Below, piece by piece: positions 1 through 9,337 of a stretch of 64,000 bases of DNA (the first letter of the stretch is position 1; every line of letters starts with the position of its first letter). The notes beneath the pieces were generated by a model. That model did no database searches and had not been told where the DNA came from. It saw only the letters and a list, made by a program, of their open reading frames with translations. A program made the position numbers and the translations under genes. Source of the DNA: Clostridia bacterium (lineage in GTDB: Bacteria > Bacillota > Clostridia > Christensenellales > Aristaeellaceae); assembly GCA_017501255.1 (NCBI GenBank), contig JAFVXE010000014.1, positions 62,001 to 126,000 on the forward strand, written 5' to 3'.

Positions 1-1
1 C

Positions 2-1018
2 AGCCAACTGGTGTTGATCGATCAGACCCAGCTGCCGGGCAAAGTGGAGATTCTTTACCTGAGCACGCAGGAAGAAATCCGGGAAGCGATTTATTTGCTG
101 AAAGTACGAGGCGCTCCTGCCATTGGAGTGGCGGCTGCTTTTGGGGTGTATCTGGCTGCCAAGAGTATTCAGACGGATGAGTACGATGCTTTTCTCCGTG
201 AATATCAAAAGTGCAGCAAGTATCTGGAAGCGGCCCGTCCCACCGCTGTCAATCTGGCGTGGGCCCTGCACCGTATGGAACAGGTTGTTCTCAGCAATGC
301 CGATTACAGCGTTGCGGAGATTAAAGCTCTGCTGCTGAAGGAATGCACTGCCATTAAGGACGAGGATACCGATATGTGCCGCCGCATTGGTGAGCATGGG
401 CTCAGCGTTCTTAAAGATGGCTACGGCATTCTGACCCACTGCAACGCCGGTCAGCTGGCTACCTCCAAGTACGGTACTGCCCTTGCACCCATTCATCTGG
501 GCAGAGAGCGGGGAATGAATTTCCGTGTGTTCACGGATGAGACCCGTCCTTTGCTGCAGGGGGCCCGCCTGTCTGCTTTTGAATTGGTGGAAGATGGCGT
601 GGATACCACTCTCATCTGCGATAATATGGCCTCTCAGGTGATGAAGAATGGTTGGGTGAATGCAGTTTTTGTTGGCTGTGACCGGGTCGCTGCCAATGGC
701 GACGCCTGCAATAAGATCGGCACCTCCGGCGTGGCGATTCTTGCCAAACACTACGGAATTCCTTTCTACGTGCTGGGGCCCACCTCCACCATTGATCTGA
801 ACACGCCCACCGGCGATGATATCGTTATTGAGCAGCGCCCGGCTGAGGAAGTAACCGAGATGTGGTATGAGAAGCGGATGGCTCCCGAAGGAGTCAAAGT
901 ATACAATCCGGCGTTCGATGTAACGGATCATGAACTGATTACCGGTATCATCACGGAGCACGGCATTGCCCACCCGCCCTATACCGAAAGCCTGAAGGCG
1001 TTGTTCGAAAAGAAATAA
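2..1018 (+). CDS. mtnA: S-methyl-5-thioribose-1-phosphate isomerase, 5' end outside window
   Basis: Cytosolic isomerase of the methionine salvage pathway that converts methylthioribose-1-phosphate to methylthioribulose-1-phosphate. The early motif [14 protein letters not shown], the catalytic-cysteine region [10 protein letters not shown] and the later stretch [16 protein letters not shown] are the family signatures (eIF-2B alpha/MtnA fold). The frame is open to the left edge; the first GTG at 11 would drop the usual dozen or so N-terminal residues, so the gene is taken as cut by the window. The visible length (about 339 codons) is close to the full family length. No other salvage gene is visible beside it. 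A related ribose-1,5-bisphosphate isomerase role is possible but less likely given the motifs. Confidence 0.93.
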   Translation, partial: SQLVLIDQTQLPGKVEILYLSTQEEIREAIYLLKVRGAPAIGVAAAFGVYLAAKSIQTDEYDAFLREYQKCSKYLEAARPTAVNLAWALHRMEQVVLSNADYSVAEIKALLLKECTAIKDEDTDMCRRIGEHGLSVLKDGYGILTHCNAGQLATSKYGTALAPIHLGRERGMNFRVFTDETRPLLQGARLSAFELVEDGVDTTLICDNMASQVMKNGWVNAVFVGCDRVAANGDACNKIGTSGVAILAKHYGIPFYVLGPTSTIDLNTPTGDDIVIEQRPAEEVTEMWYEKRMAPEGVKVYNPAFDVTDHELITGIITEHGIAHPPYTESLKALFEKK

Positions 1019-1023
1019 AGAAT

Positions 1024-1058
1024 ACAGTAATACCGGCGTTTTCCGTCGGTATTGCTGT
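1024..1058 (+). terminator. Hairpin after mtnA
   Basis: The arms 1024-1038 and 1044-1058 pair over 15 bp with two G-U pairs around a TTTTC loop, six bases after the mtnA stop. No T-run follows, so it may be a weak or factor-assisted terminator or an mRNA 3'-end stabiliser. Confidence 0.55.
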
Positions 1059-1081
1059 TCATGCAGAGAGGAAGAAATACC

Positions 1082-2251
1082 ATGAAGGTACAACAGCAGG
1101 TTACGCACTGTCTGGAAGCGGCTGTCGCCAATCATGAGGCAGCAGGTCTCAGCGTTCTGGTTCGGAAAGATGGGGAAGAGGTCTTCTATGCTTCTGCCGG
1201 CTTGGCAAATATTGAAAAGCAACAGCCTATTCAAAGGAACAGCATCTTCCGCCTGTACAGCCAGTCCAAGCCTGTTACAGCTGTTGCTGTTATGCTGCTT
1301 GCGGAACGTGGCATCATTGATCTAATGGATCCTGTGGAGAAGTTTCTGCCTGGATTCCGCAATCAGAAAGTGATCACGGAAAAAGGTTTGGTTCCCGCTG
1401 CCCGCAGCGCCACGGTACTTGATCTGCTGGGCATGACGGCTGGGCTTTCCTATCCAGGTGATGATGAAGCCGGTCAATATGCTGCCCGTGTTTTTGAGGA
1501 AAACGACAAGTTGATCGCTCAGGGCGGTGGAATGGACACTGTAACGTTCTGCAACCGTCTCGGTCAGCAGCCTGTTGCATTCCAGCCCGGCAGCCATTTC
1601 CGTTACTCCACCTGTGCGGATATTCTGGGCGCAGTGGTAGAGATCGCCTCTGGAAAGAAGTTCGGCGATTTTTTACAAAAAGAAATCTTCCAGCCGCTTG
1701 GCATGAAGGATACGGATTTTTATGTACCTGCTGAAAAAATGGATCATTTTGTGACGGCCTATTACCGCAGTGAAAATGGTTTGCAGCCGTGGTTGGGACG
1801 AAATCTGTGCGTGGGTGTGTATGACCATATGCCCGCTTTCCAGTCGGGCGGTGCTGGTTTGGTTTCCACGTTGGATGACTATGCTGCTTTCACCCAGATG
1901 CTGATGAACAAGGGCGAATACAATGGCCATCGCATTCTGAGCCCTGCTGCTGTAGCGTATCTGACAACCCCTCAGCTTGGCTGGAATCAGCAGTTTGATA
2001 TGTGGGATTCTCTGGAAGGCTTCAGCTATGGCAAGCTGATGCGGGTATGCACTGAACCCGGGCGCTATCCCGGTTTTGCCTGCAAGGACGAATATGGCTG
2101 GGACGGCTGGCTGGGTACCTACTTTGCCAACCTGCCCAACAAAAACATGACCATTCTGCTGATGCAGAACACTACCGATGCCGGTACCACTACAGTGACA
2201 CGAAAAGTACGCAATGTGATTCTCTCAGCCCTCAGCAAGGGTGAATGCTGA
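1082..2251 (+). CDS. Serine hydrolase of the beta-lactamase class C / esterase family VIII fold
   Basis: A 389-residue protein of the beta-lactamase/penicillin-binding-protein transpeptidase-like fold. The nucleophile motif SxxK is visible as SQSK in RLYSQSKPVT, and FRYSTCADILG occupies the place of the YxN motif, with threonine instead of asparagine. The third motif near the C-terminus reads WDGWLGTYF, as in family VIII esterases rather than the KTG of true beta-lactamases. There is no signal peptide, so a cytosolic esterase or peptidase is more likely than antibiotic resistance. The start at 1082 is preferred over in-frame starts at 1052 and 1061 because GAGAGGAAG lies at a good distance upstream. 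Substrate unknown. Confidence 0.8.
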   Translation: MKVQQQVTHCLEAAVANHEAAGLSVLVRKDGEEVFYASAGLANIEKQQPIQRNSIFRLYSQSKPVTAVAVMLLAERGIIDLMDPVEKFLPGFRNQKVITEKGLVPAARSATVLDLLGMTAGLSYPGDDEAGQYAARVFEENDKLIAQGGGMDTVTFCNRLGQQPVAFQPGSHFRYSTCADILGAVVEIASGKKFGDFLQKEIFQPLGMKDTDFYVPAEKMDHFVTAYYRSENGLQPWLGRNLCVGVYDHMPAFQSGGAGLVSTLDDYAAFTQMLMNKGEYNGHRILSPAAVAYLTTPQLGWNQQFDMWDSLEGFSYGKLMRVCTEPGRYPGFACKDEYGWDGWLGTYFANLPNKNMTILLMQNTTDAGTTTVTRKVRNVILSALSKGEC

Positions 2252-2276
2252 TTCGATTTGAACACAGTTTCATATG

Positions 2277-2325
2277 CAGAAGCAGTCCATACCATCAAAG
2301 GATTGGATTGCTTCTGTTTCTATAT
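2277..2325 (+). terminator. Probable intrinsic terminator after the serine hydrolase
   Basis: A 12-bp stem (2277-2288 with 2305-2316, one G-T pair) with a 16-base loop is followed by TTTCTATATT. It lies 26 bases after the stop and ahead of the polyamine operon promoter. Confidence 0.6.
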
Positions 2326-2406
2326 TGGGAAACTTGGTTTCTCCCTGAAGGAAAACAACAAAAGCAGATTTAATACAATCGCAATCAACAAACTTCGCAA
2401 AACCTA

Positions 2407-2437
2407 TTGACATTACCAATTGTTTGTGGTTTACTAT
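2407..2437 (+). promoter_or_regulatory. Promoter of the polyamine transport operon
   Basis: A perfect -35 TTGACA at 2407-2412 is followed by candidate -10 sequences TTTACT (17-base spacer) or TACTAT (19-base spacer). The -10 region lies inside the first of two repeats that probably form an operator. Confidence 0.6.
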
Positions 2438-2467
2438 TTTCTGCTTTTGAGTTTACTATTTCTAAAC
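2429..2467 (+). promoter_or_regulatory. Putative operator: direct repeat plus palindrome
   Basis: GTTTACTATTT occurs at 2429 and again at 2451, exactly 22 bases (two helical turns) apart. The second copy is also half of the inverted repeat GTTTA-N7-TAAAC (2451-2467). The first copy covers the -10 region and the second the likely transcript start. The obvious candidate ligand is the XRE-cupin regulator encoded immediately downstream. This is an inference; no known consensus is matched. Confidence 0.45.
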
Positions 2468-2509
2468 TCCCTTTACGGATGGAGGGAGAGCAGGAAAGGG
2501 GGAAACCCA

Positions 2510-3043
2510 ATGGAGATTGGAGAAAAGCTTCGTGAATTGCGTTTGCAGCGGGGACTGACACAGGAAGAGATGGCTGACCGTTGCGAGCTGAGCAAAGGGT
2601 TCATCTCTCAGGTAGAGCGTGATCTTGCTTCGCCATCCATTGCCACCCTCAAAGATATGCTGGAATGCCTTGGCGTTTCCTTGCAAGCGTTTTTCACCGA
2701 TGACAGCAAGGAAAAAGTGGTTTTCACTCCTCAAGATATGTTCGAGAAAGAGGACGAGGAGAAAAAAATCACCTGGCTGGTGCCGGATGCTCAGAAAAAC
2801 AGCATGGAACCCATCCTGCTGGAGCTCCAGCCCGGCGGCAAAAGCGCAGTTCTTCCTCCCTTTGAAGGAGAAGAATTTGGATATGTATTGTCCGGTCAGG
2901 TGGTGCTGGTGTCCGGTAAAAGACGGTATCCCGTCAAAAAAGGTGGCAGTTTCTGCCTTCACCCCAGCGCAACACACCATTTGGAAAACACCTCCAAATC
3001 CATGGCGACGGTTCTGTGGATTTCCACACCGCCCAGTTTCTAA
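2510..3043 (+). CDS. XRE-family regulator with C-terminal cupin sensor domain (PuuR-like)
   Basis: A 177-residue transcription factor with an N-terminal helix-turn-helix (residues about 5-60, with QRGLTQEEMADRCELSKGF), a short linker and a C-terminal cupin_2 domain (about 105-175, with GEEFGYVLSGQVVLVSG and HPSATHHLENT). Such proteins, for example E. coli PuuR, control polyamine uptake or catabolism, and this one lies 45 bases upstream of potABCD on the same strand. The start at 2510 is chosen because AGGAAAGGGG precedes it; the longer frame from 2420 would run through the promoter repeats. It probably binds the repeats at 2429-2467 and autoregulates the operon; the effector may be a polyamine (inference). 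Confidence 0.88.
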   Translation: MEIGEKLRELRLQRGLTQEEMADRCELSKGFISQVERDLASPSIATLKDMLECLGVSLQAFFTDDSKEKVVFTPQDMFEKEDEEKKITWLVPDAQKNSMEPILLELQPGGKSAVLPPFEGEEFGYVLSGQVVLVSGKRRYPVKKGGSFCLHPSATHHLENTSKSMATVLWISTPPSF

Positions 3044-3088
3044 GCAATCAATAGGATTTATTCATTATCATAAAAGGAGTGCCCGACT

Positions 3089-4156
3089 ATGATGGAGCAG
3101 GAGCACCTGATCGACCTTAAGGGGATTTCCAAGGACTACGACGGAACCACGGTACTGAAGGACATCAATCTCTATGTGCGCAAGAAGGAGTTTGTCACGC
3201 TACTGGGCCCCAGCGGTTGCGGTAAGACCACCACGCTGCGTATCATCGGCGGTTTTGAATATCCCACCACGGGTGAGGTGTATTTCGAAGGCAAGGAGAT
3301 TTCTGCTCTGCCGCCCTACAAGCGCCGTGTGAATACGGTGTTCCAGAAATATGCGCTCTTTCCTCATCTGAATGTACGGGATAACATCGCCTTCGGCCTC
3401 AAGCTCAAGAAGGTTCCCAAAAAGGAAATCGACAAGAAAGTGGACCGGATGCTGGAACTGGTAAACCTGAAAGGGTACGGCAAGCGCCACGTGGATCAGC
3501 TTTCCGGCGGTCAGCAGCAGCGTATCGCCATTGCCCGCGCTCTGGTCAACGAACCGGAAGTGCTGCTTCTGGACGAGCCTTTGGGCGCTCTGGATCTGAA
3601 GCTGCGCAAAGAAATGCAGCTGGAGCTGAAGAATATGCAGCAGCAACTGGGCATTACCTTCATCTATGTTACCCATGATCAGGAAGAAGCCCTTACCATG
3701 AGCGATACCATTGTGGTTATGCGAGATGGCAAGATTCTGCAGATCGGCGACCCCAAGCGCATTTATGACGAACCTGCCAATGCTTTCGTAGCCGACTTCA
3801 TCGGCGAGAGTAACATCCTCAAGGGCACCATGATCAAGGACGAACTGGTACATTTCGCCGGTCATGACTTTGTCTGTGTGGACAGCGGCTTTGGCGAGAA
3901 CGCTCCTGTGGATGTGGTGATCCGTCCTGAAGACATTATGATCGTTGGCGAGGATATCGGTCAGCTGACCGGTACGGTGCAGAGTGTGCTGTTCAAGGGT
4001 GTGCATTACGAAATGATGGTTTCCACCGGCGAAACCACCTTCAAGGTGCATTCCACCACCATGCAGCCTCAGGGCTCTACGGTCGGCATCAACATCGTGC
4101 CTTTCAACATCCACATCATGAAGCCTATGCAGGAGGAGGCACCTTCCGATGTATAA
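3089..4156 (+). CDS. potA: Spermidine/putrescine ABC transporter ATP-binding protein
   Basis: ATPase of the polyamine importer, expected as a dimer on the cytoplasmic face of PotB-PotC. All ABC elements are present: Walker [10 protein letters not shown] (about residue 38), Q-loop, signature LSGGQQQR, Walker [12 protein letters not shown] and the switch histidine in [10 protein letters not shown]-terminal TOBE-type domain (about 240-345) matches PotA architecture, and the 355-residue length is typical. AAAGGAG precedes the start; a second ATG follows at 3092. It is the second gene of an operon headed by the XRE-cupin regulator and overlaps potB by 8 bases. Confidence 0.96.
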   Translation: MMEQEHLIDLKGISKDYDGTTVLKDINLYVRKKEFVTLLGPSGCGKTTTLRIIGGFEYPTTGEVYFEGKEISALPPYKRRVNTVFQKYALFPHLNVRDNIAFGLKLKKVPKKEIDKKVDRMLELVNLKGYGKRHVDQLSGGQQQRIAIARALVNEPEVLLLDEPLGALDLKLRKEMQLELKNMQQQLGITFIYVTHDQEEALTMSDTIVVMRDGKILQIGDPKRIYDEPANAFVADFIGESNILKGTMIKDELVHFAGHDFVCVDSGFGENAPVDVVIRPEDIMIVGEDIGQLTGTVQSVLFKGVHYEMMVSTGETTFKVHSTTMQPQGSTVGINIVPFNIHIMKPMQEEAPSDV

Positions 4157-5135
4157 CATGAGTCTCCCCTGGTGGGCGTACGCCTTGATGGGTGCTGGTC
4201 TGGTGATCTTTATCGCCATGATCGCCATCTCGGTTCGCCGCCATCATGGCGTAAAGCGCAGCCTGTTCGCAACGCCGTATACCCTGTGGATGATCGTTTT
4301 TACCGTGATTCCCTGCATTCTGGTGGCCTACTATGCCTTTACGGATGCAAACGGTGCTTTTACCCTTGAGAATTTTCTGAATTTCTGGGATAGCAACTAT
4401 GCCAAAAATCAGCTGTATGCCAGCATGGGCGAGGCAGCCTCTGCCTATATCATGCGGGGCACCGTTAATGTGGATACCTTGGTGTATTCTCTGTGGATGG
4501 CGTTCCTGTGCACAGTGATCTGCCTGCTGCTGGGCTATCCTGCGGCGCTGTTCATGGCAGACCGCAACATGAAGATTGGCTCCACCATCGTTATCCTGTT
4601 CATTATCCCCATGTGGATGAACTTCCTGCTGCGTACCATTGCCTGGATGAGCCTTCTGGAAGATCAGGGTCTCATTAACAAACTGCTCCGTTGGCTGGGT
4701 TTCGACGGTGTCCGGCTGATGTACAATTCCGGCGCTGTGCTGCTGGGCATGGTGTACAACTTCCTGCCTTTCATGGTATTCCCGGTATATACCAGCCTGA
4801 GCAAACTGGATCCCAAGCTGGGCGAAGCTGCACAGGATCTGGGTTGCAATGAATGGCGCACCTTTACCAAGGTGACTGCTCCCCTGAGCCTGCCGGGCGT
4901 GATCAGCGGCATCACCATGGTGTTCATGCCTTCTGTGACCACGTTCTTCATCCCTCGCATTCTGGGCGGCGGCAATACCATGATGTTCGGCGACCTGATT
5001 GAGAGCAAGTTCCTGACGGAAGGCAACTGGAACGTCGGCAGCGCCCTGAGCCTGATTATGATGGTTCTGATCCTCATCAGTCTGGGCGTTCTGCGTAAAT
5101 TTGACCCTGAAGGAGAAGGAGGCGGCATCGCATGA
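4149..5135 (+). CDS. potB: Spermidine/putrescine ABC transporter permease
   Basis: One of the two membrane subunits of the polyamine importer. The protein (328 residues) has an extra N-terminal membrane segment (about 6-26, [20 protein letters not shown]), then the usual PotB permease core of about six helices. The EAA loop that docks PotA is visible as [27 protein letters not shown] split over about residues 220-245. A periplasm-side insert of about 60 residues lies between helices 1 and 2 of the core. Its start lies inside the end of potA behind GGAGG, and its stop overlaps the potC start as ATGA, so translation is probably coupled. Confidence 0.94.
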   Translation: MYNMSLPWWAYALMGAGLVIFIAMIAISVRRHHGVKRSLFATPYTLWMIVFTVIPCILVAYYAFTDANGAFTLENFLNFWDSNYAKNQLYASMGEAASAYIMRGTVNVDTLVYSLWMAFLCTVICLLLGYPAALFMADRNMKIGSTIVILFIIPMWMNFLLRTIAWMSLLEDQGLINKLLRWLGFDGVRLMYNSGAVLLGMVYNFLPFMVFPVYTSLSKLDPKLGEAAQDLGCNEWRTFTKVTAPLSLPGVISGITMVFMPSVTTFFIPRILGGGNTMMFGDLIESKFLTEGNWNVGSALSLIMMVLILISLGVLRKFDPEGEGGGIA

Positions 5136-5911
5136 AAAAGACCGGCTTGTTCTTCAAAAAGTTCTATCTGGGTATTATCCTTTTCTTTCTGTACATTCCC
5201 ATTGTGGTCATGGTGGTTCAGTCTTTCAACGCTGGTAAGAGCCGTGCAAAATGGGAAGGGTTTTCCTTCCGCTGGTATGCGGAGCTGTTCCATGACCGTT
5301 CCATCATGAATGCCTTACAGGTTACGGTGGCTGTGGCTGTTATTGCTGCTGTTATCGCTACCATTCTTGGTACGCTGGCTGCCATTGGCATTTATGCCAT
5401 GAAGAAGCGCTCCCAGAGCATGATGATGACCCTGACCAACATTCCCATGACCATGCCGGATATCGTTACCGGTATTTCGCTGATGCTGCTGTTCCTGTTC
5501 ACCAAGGTGGAGCGTGGCTTTGTGACCATGGTGATGGCGCATATCACCTTCAATACACCATATGTCATCCTATCGGTGATGCCAAAGCTGAAACAGATGA
5601 ACAAACACAGCTACGAGGCGGCGCTGGACTTGGGCGCAACCCCCACCTATGCGCTGACCCATGTGATCATCCCGGAGATTCGTCAGGGGATCGTTACCGG
5701 CGCAATGCTGGCATTCACCCTGTCTCTGGACGATTTCACCATCAGCTATTTCACCACCAGTCCCTTGGTGCAGAATCTGTCCACTTTGATCTACTCCAAG
5801 GCCCGTATTGGTATCGACCCCACGCTCAATGCGCTGAGCACGCTTATGTTTGTTGCGCTGCTGATTCTGCTGGTAATCGTCAACCGGCGTACAGCGGATA
5901 ACGCTGCGTAA
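5132..5911 (+). CDS. potC: Spermidine/putrescine ABC transporter permease
   Basis: Second membrane subunit of the polyamine importer, 259 residues with six predicted helices. The EAA motif reads YEAALDLGATPTYALTHVIIP (about 164-184). The N-terminal stretch LGIILFFLYIPIVVMVVQSFN and the end SLDDFTISYFTTSP are characteristic of PotC. It overlaps potB by four bases (ATGA) and is followed 39 bases later by potD, giving the standard A-B-C-D order. Confidence 0.95.
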   Translation: MKKTGLFFKKFYLGIILFFLYIPIVVMVVQSFNAGKSRAKWEGFSFRWYAELFHDRSIMNALQVTVAVAVIAAVIATILGTLAAIGIYAMKKRSQSMMMTLTNIPMTMPDIVTGISLMLLFLFTKVERGFVTMVMAHITFNTPYVILSVMPKLKQMNKHSYEAALDLGATPTYALTHVIIPEIRQGIVTGAMLAFTLSLDDFTISYFTTSPLVQNLSTLIYSKARIGIDPTLNALSTLMFVALLILLVIVNRRTADNAA

Positions 5912-5950
5912 TCATACTCCCACAAATCAATATTTATGGAGGGTACGAAA

Positions 5951-6988
5951 ATGAAGAAGTTTCTTGCGGTTCTCTTGGTTCTCCTGATGGCTCTGCCTGT
6001 GTGCGCCAGCGCGCAGGAAGTGGTCAATGTGTACAACTGGGAAGACTATATCGACGAAAGCGTGCTGGAACTGTTTGAACAGGAAACCGGCATCCACGTC
6101 AATTATATGAACTTTACCACCAACGAAGATATGATGGTGAAGGTGGAAACCAGCCCCGGGGCCTTTGACCTGGTATTCCCTTCTGAATACATGGTGGAGC
6201 GTATGCTGGCCAAGGATCTGCTGGCTGAAATCGACTATGCCAACATCCCCAATGCGCAGTACACCCTGCCCAACCTGCTGAATCCCAGCTACGACCCCAA
6301 CAATGCCCATTCCGTTCCCTATATGTGGGGTACTGTCGGCATTCTGTACAATACAACCATGGTGGAAGAACCCGTTGATTCCTGGGGTATCCTCTGGGAT
6401 ACCAAGTATACTGACAACGTGTTCATGCTGGACAGCATCCGTGACTCCATGGGCGTGACCCTCAAGTATCTGGGCTATTCCATGAACACCCATGACATCA
6501 TTGCACTGGAAGAAGCCAAGGCCAAGCTGATTGAGCAGAAGCAGTCCGGCGTTGTGAAGGCTTATCAGGTGGACGAAACCAAGGATAAGATGGTGGCTGG
6601 CGAAGCGGCTCTGGCGGTTGTCTGGTCCGGCGATGCTCAGTATGCTATCGATCTGAACCCCGATCTGGCCTATTCCATCCCCAAGGAAGGCAGCAATGTG
6701 TGGGTGGACTGCATGGTCATTCCCAAGACCGCCAAGAACAAGGAAAACGCCGAGAAGTTCATCGACTTCCTCTGCCGCCCCGATATTGCTCAGATGAACT
6801 GTGAAGCTATCTGGTATTCCTCTCCCAACACCGGCGCTATCGAGCTGATGGGCGAAGCCTACACCAGCAACACCACCATGAATCCCTCCGAGGAAGCACT
6901 GGCTGGTTGCGAATACTTCAACGATATTCAGGGCGACTTCCTCACCCTGTACAACATCCTCTGGATGGACGTAAAGAACGCCAAGTAA
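5951..6988 (+). CDS. potD: Polyamine-binding extracellular protein
   Basis: Substrate-binding protein of the importer, 345 residues. A signal peptide (residues 1-22, ending CASAQ) is followed by the diagnostic VVNVYNWEDYIDESVLELFEQ split at the mature N-terminus and a type-I periplasmic binding fold. The start at 5951 is chosen over 5936 because GGAGGG lies between them at the right spacing. The only cysteine near the cleavage site is in LPVCASA, which does not fit a standard lipobox (valine at -1), so membrane anchoring is uncertain. Substrate (spermidine or putrescine) cannot be decided from sequence. Confidence 0.94.
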   Translation: MKKFLAVLLVLLMALPVCASAQEVVNVYNWEDYIDESVLELFEQETGIHVNYMNFTTNEDMMVKVETSPGAFDLVFPSEYMVERMLAKDLLAEIDYANIPNAQYTLPNLLNPSYDPNNAHSVPYMWGTVGILYNTTMVEEPVDSWGILWDTKYTDNVFMLDSIRDSMGVTLKYLGYSMNTHDIIALEEAKAKLIEQKQSGVVKAYQVDETKDKMVAGEAALAVVWSGDAQYAIDLNPDLAYSIPKEGSNVWVDCMVIPKTAKNKENAEKFIDFLCRPDIAQMNCEAIWYSSPNTGAIELMGEAYTSNTTMNPSEEALAGCEYFNDIQGDFLTLYNILWMDVKNAK

Positions 6989-6999
6989 TAATCGTTAAC

Positions 7000-7029
7000 A
7001 GCACCACGGCAGTTCGCTGTCGTGGTGCT
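7000..7029 (+). terminator. Hairpin with TTCG tetraloop after potD
   Basis: A 13-bp stem (7000-7012 with 7017-7029, one G-T pair) is closed by a TTCG tetraloop, 12 bases after potD. It lacks a downstream T-run and lies 18 bases before the next gene, so read-through is possible. Confidence 0.55.
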
Positions 7030-7047
7030 TGTGTATGGGAGGAAAAT

Positions 7048-7467
7048 ATGGAGTTGATCCGAATTGGACTGAATCGGCTGAGCGAATTGAAATCCCTTCA
7101 GATCGCCTATAAACAGGAAATTGGTGAGGAAGAGCCAACGGAAGAGAATTTCCAAAGCCTTGCACAAGCCATTCAGAATGGTGAAATTCTCTTTTATGGC
7201 TGTATAGTGGAGGAAAGATTGATCGGATGCTGTTCGGTGAGTCCAACCTACTCCACTTTCAACTATCAGAAAAGCGGCGTATTTGAAGATTTCTATATTC
7301 TCCCGCCATATCGTCATAATGGAATCGCCAGAAAGCTGGTTTCTTATGCATATGAGCAGAGCGGTGTTGGTTCCCTGACCGTCGGCTGTGCAAACTGCGA
7401 TGTAGAGATGTATCAATCCCTTAGCTTCAGCATTCCGATTGGCAATCTTTTAGCATACGATGGGTGA
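7048..7467 (+). CDS. GNAT-family N-acetyltransferase
   Basis: A 139-residue protein with the GNAT fold. The acetyl-CoA binding region is seen as LPPYRHNGIARKLVSYAYEQ split over about residues 88-107, corresponding to the Q/RxxGxG/A motif, preceded by the VFEDFYILP strand. GGAGGA precedes the ATG at 7048. It follows the polyamine operon by 59 bases, so a polyamine acetylase role is conceivable, but no specific family signature supports that and the TTCG hairpin may separate them. Substrate unknown. Confidence 0.75.
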   Translation: MELIRIGLNRLSELKSLQIAYKQEIGEEEPTEENFQSLAQAIQNGEILFYGCIVEERLIGCCSVSPTYSTFNYQKSGVFEDFYILPPYRHNGIARKLVSYAYEQSGVGSLTVGCANCDVEMYQSLSFSIPIGNLLAYDG

Positions 7468-7483
7468 AGAATGAATAAACATA

Positions 7484-7522
7484 AAGAAGCGCACATCCCG
7501 AAGTTTCGGATGTGCGCTTCTT
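7484..7522. terminator. Bidirectional terminator between convergent genes
   Basis: A perfect 15-bp stem (7484-7498 with 7508-7522) and a 9-base loop lie between the acetyltransferase and the convergent minus-strand gene. The minus-strand exit is T-rich, so it probably serves both genes. Confidence 0.7.
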
Positions 7523-7542
7523 GCTGCTATCTTTGCATCCGG

Positions 7543-8409
7543 TTAATGCAACGGGTGCAGATCCACCGGGGTAAAGTTGATGGTGGGGAAAAAGGAGAAC
7601 AGATAATCGTTGGGATAGATCTCGCCCTCGCCCATAGAACCTCGCAGTTCAATAGGGGTATAATCATAGTAAATACCATTGATGCTGAAATAGGGACAGC
7701 GGTCTACCGTCAGGAGCAGAGCCACTACCTCACCGGTGCCTGTGGTTAGGGTCAGCATTCCATCGCCGGTGGGGCAGGAGGGAGCGCGCATATACTGGGC
7801 GTTGGAAAACCAGTATTCCAACTGATACAGTTGGCTGGGTTCCGTCAGGGTTTCAGTTTGACCGTCTGTCAGCGTCAGCGTGGCAGAAGTGATACCAGTC
7901 AGGGTGGTTACATCAAAGAACGCATATTGCAGGGTGCTTTCCAGAATTGGGGAGAGGAACAAGGTCAGCTCCGGGCATTCGGCATACCGGCGATGCATAT
8001 AGGCGGCGTCTTCCTTGAGCTCATATTGGGTAAAGAGCACATGGTCGCCCACCAGCATCATCCATTCAACCTGATTCACGGGATCAACAATGGTATAGCC
8101 AGCCTCCGGGTGCTCCTGCCAGAACTTTGCATCAATGGTATAGTTCACCAAATTCAGGCCGTCCAGAAGGGTACGCAGTTCACTCTGCACAGTGGCATCG
8201 GGTGTATAGTAGTATTCATCCCAAAGGCCAAGAAGCTGCGGCGTCAGGCGGATGCTCAGCTGATCCTGAGGCGGCTCAAGCGTAAGTGTTCCACCTTCAT
8301 AGGCGATATTTTCAGCAAAAGCAACAGAACTGGCTAATGCCAACAAGACTACCAGCACCAATAGGATTCCTTTTGCAGCGTAAGAAACAGCATTCTTTTG
8401 GTGAGTCAT
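7543..8409 (-). CDS. Secreted protein of unknown function
   Basis: A 288-residue protein with a clear signal peptide: a basic start, a hydrophobic core (about 14-30, ILLVLVVLLALASSV) and a likely signal-peptidase site after AFA. I recognise no family. The mature part is acidic, rich in Thr, Leu and Tyr and has two cysteines (in RAPSCPTGDG and VDRCPYF), suggesting a beta-rich extracytoplasmic domain. The ATG at 8409 is preceded by GGAGGAG. It follows yitT on the same strand after 32 bases and is probably co-transcribed with it. Confidence 0.7.
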   Translation of the reverse strand: MTHQKNAVSYAAKGILLVLVVLLALASSVAFAENIAYEGGTLTLEPPQDQLSIRLTPQLLGLWDEYYYTPDATVQSELRTLLDGLNLVNYTIDAKFWQEHPEAGYTIVDPVNQVEWMMLVGDHVLFTQYELKEDAAYMHRRYAECPELTLFLSPILESTLQYAFFDVTTLTGITSATLTLTDGQTETLTEPSQLYQLEYWFSNAQYMRAPSCPTGDGMLTLTTGTGEVVALLLTVDRCPYFSINGIYYDYTPIELRGSMGEGEIYPNDYLFSFFPTINFTPVDLHPLH

Positions 8410-8441
8410 GAAAACTCCTCCTGTCGCTTCTTTCGAGAATA

Positions 8442-9311
8442 TTATAGCAGTCCACGGAAGCCTTTGCCAAGGATTTCCGTTGTATTTGTAATCAAGATAA
8501 AGCAGGAAGGATCTATGATCTTGGCCTGCTTGCGCAAAAGAACGGCTTGCGGACGGTTCACTACGGTAAGGATAACCGTTTTGTCCTCATGGGTAAAGGC
8601 GCCCTCACCTTTGATGCGGGTAGCGCCACGATGAAGCTCGTTCACAATAAAGGTGATGATTTCATCGGGTTTGGAGGTGATCACCTGGAAACACTTGTGA
8701 ACCTTGATGTTTTCCAGAACCATATCCACGATCACTGATTTCAGTGCAAGCCCGAGAATGCTGAATAAACCGGTTTCCATACCGAAGACGGCGCAAGCAG
8801 CAACCGTGATCAGAAAATCCACCATCAATAAGCAGTTGCCGATATTGATGCTGGTTTTGCGCTTGAGCAGCATAGCAATGATATCGGTTCCGCCGCTGGA
8901 AGCCTGCATATTGAAAAGGATAGCGCTGCCAATAGCGGGAAGCGCTACGGAGAAAACCAGTTCCAGTAATGGTTCGTTGGTCATGGGCGCTGTCATGGGA
9001 AAGAGCACTTCCAATCCCCAGATGACACCACTCATCAGAAGGCTTACATAGGCAGTGCGTATGCCGAAGGACTTTCCCAGAAATAGAAAGCCAATCAGCA
9101 ATAGCGCCTGATTGATGATGAAAACAAAGGCACCGGGAGAAAGGCTGGGAACCACCTCGCCCAGAATAATGGATATACCGCTGACACCGCCGGTAGAGAA
9201 ATGGTTTGGGAATTTGAAAAAATAGATACCTGCGGACATAATCAGGGTCGCCAGTGTCAGCATGGTGTAATCAAAAATAACCTGTTTGGGAGTGGCTTTG
9301 TCTTGATTCAT
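8442..9311 (-). CDS. YitT family membrane protein (DUF161 + DUF2179)
   Basis: A 289-residue integral membrane protein. Five to six helices occupy residues about 15-200, with the family motifs FPNHFSTGGVSGISII and ASSGGTDIIAML, followed by a cytoplasmic DUF2179 domain (about 215-285, VHKCFQVITSKPDEI to the end). YitT proteins are abundant in Firmicutes and their transport or regulatory role is not settled. The start at 9311 has GAGAGG nearby. It is divergent from the short transcript promoter at 9338-9366. Confidence 0.88.
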   Translation of the reverse strand: MNQDKATPKQVIFDYTMLTLATLIMSAGIYFFKFPNHFSTGGVSGISIILGEVVPSLSPGAFVFIINQALLLIGFLFLGKSFGIRTAYVSLLMSGVIWGLEVLFPMTAPMTNEPLLELVFSVALPAIGSAILFNMQASSGGTDIIAMLLKRKTSINIGNCLLMVDFLITVAACAVFGMETGLFSILGLALKSVIVDMVLENIKVHKCFQVITSKPDEIITFIVNELHRGATRIKGEGAFTHEDKTVILTVVNRPQAVLLRKQAKIIDPSCFILITNTTEILGKGFRGLL

Positions 9312-9337
9312 AACAAGGGTTACCTCTCAAAAAGGTG

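Noticed and set aside
1082..2251. Antibiotic-resistance beta-lactamase
   Set aside because: No signal peptide and a third motif like that of family VIII esterases; the second motif lacks the usual Asn.
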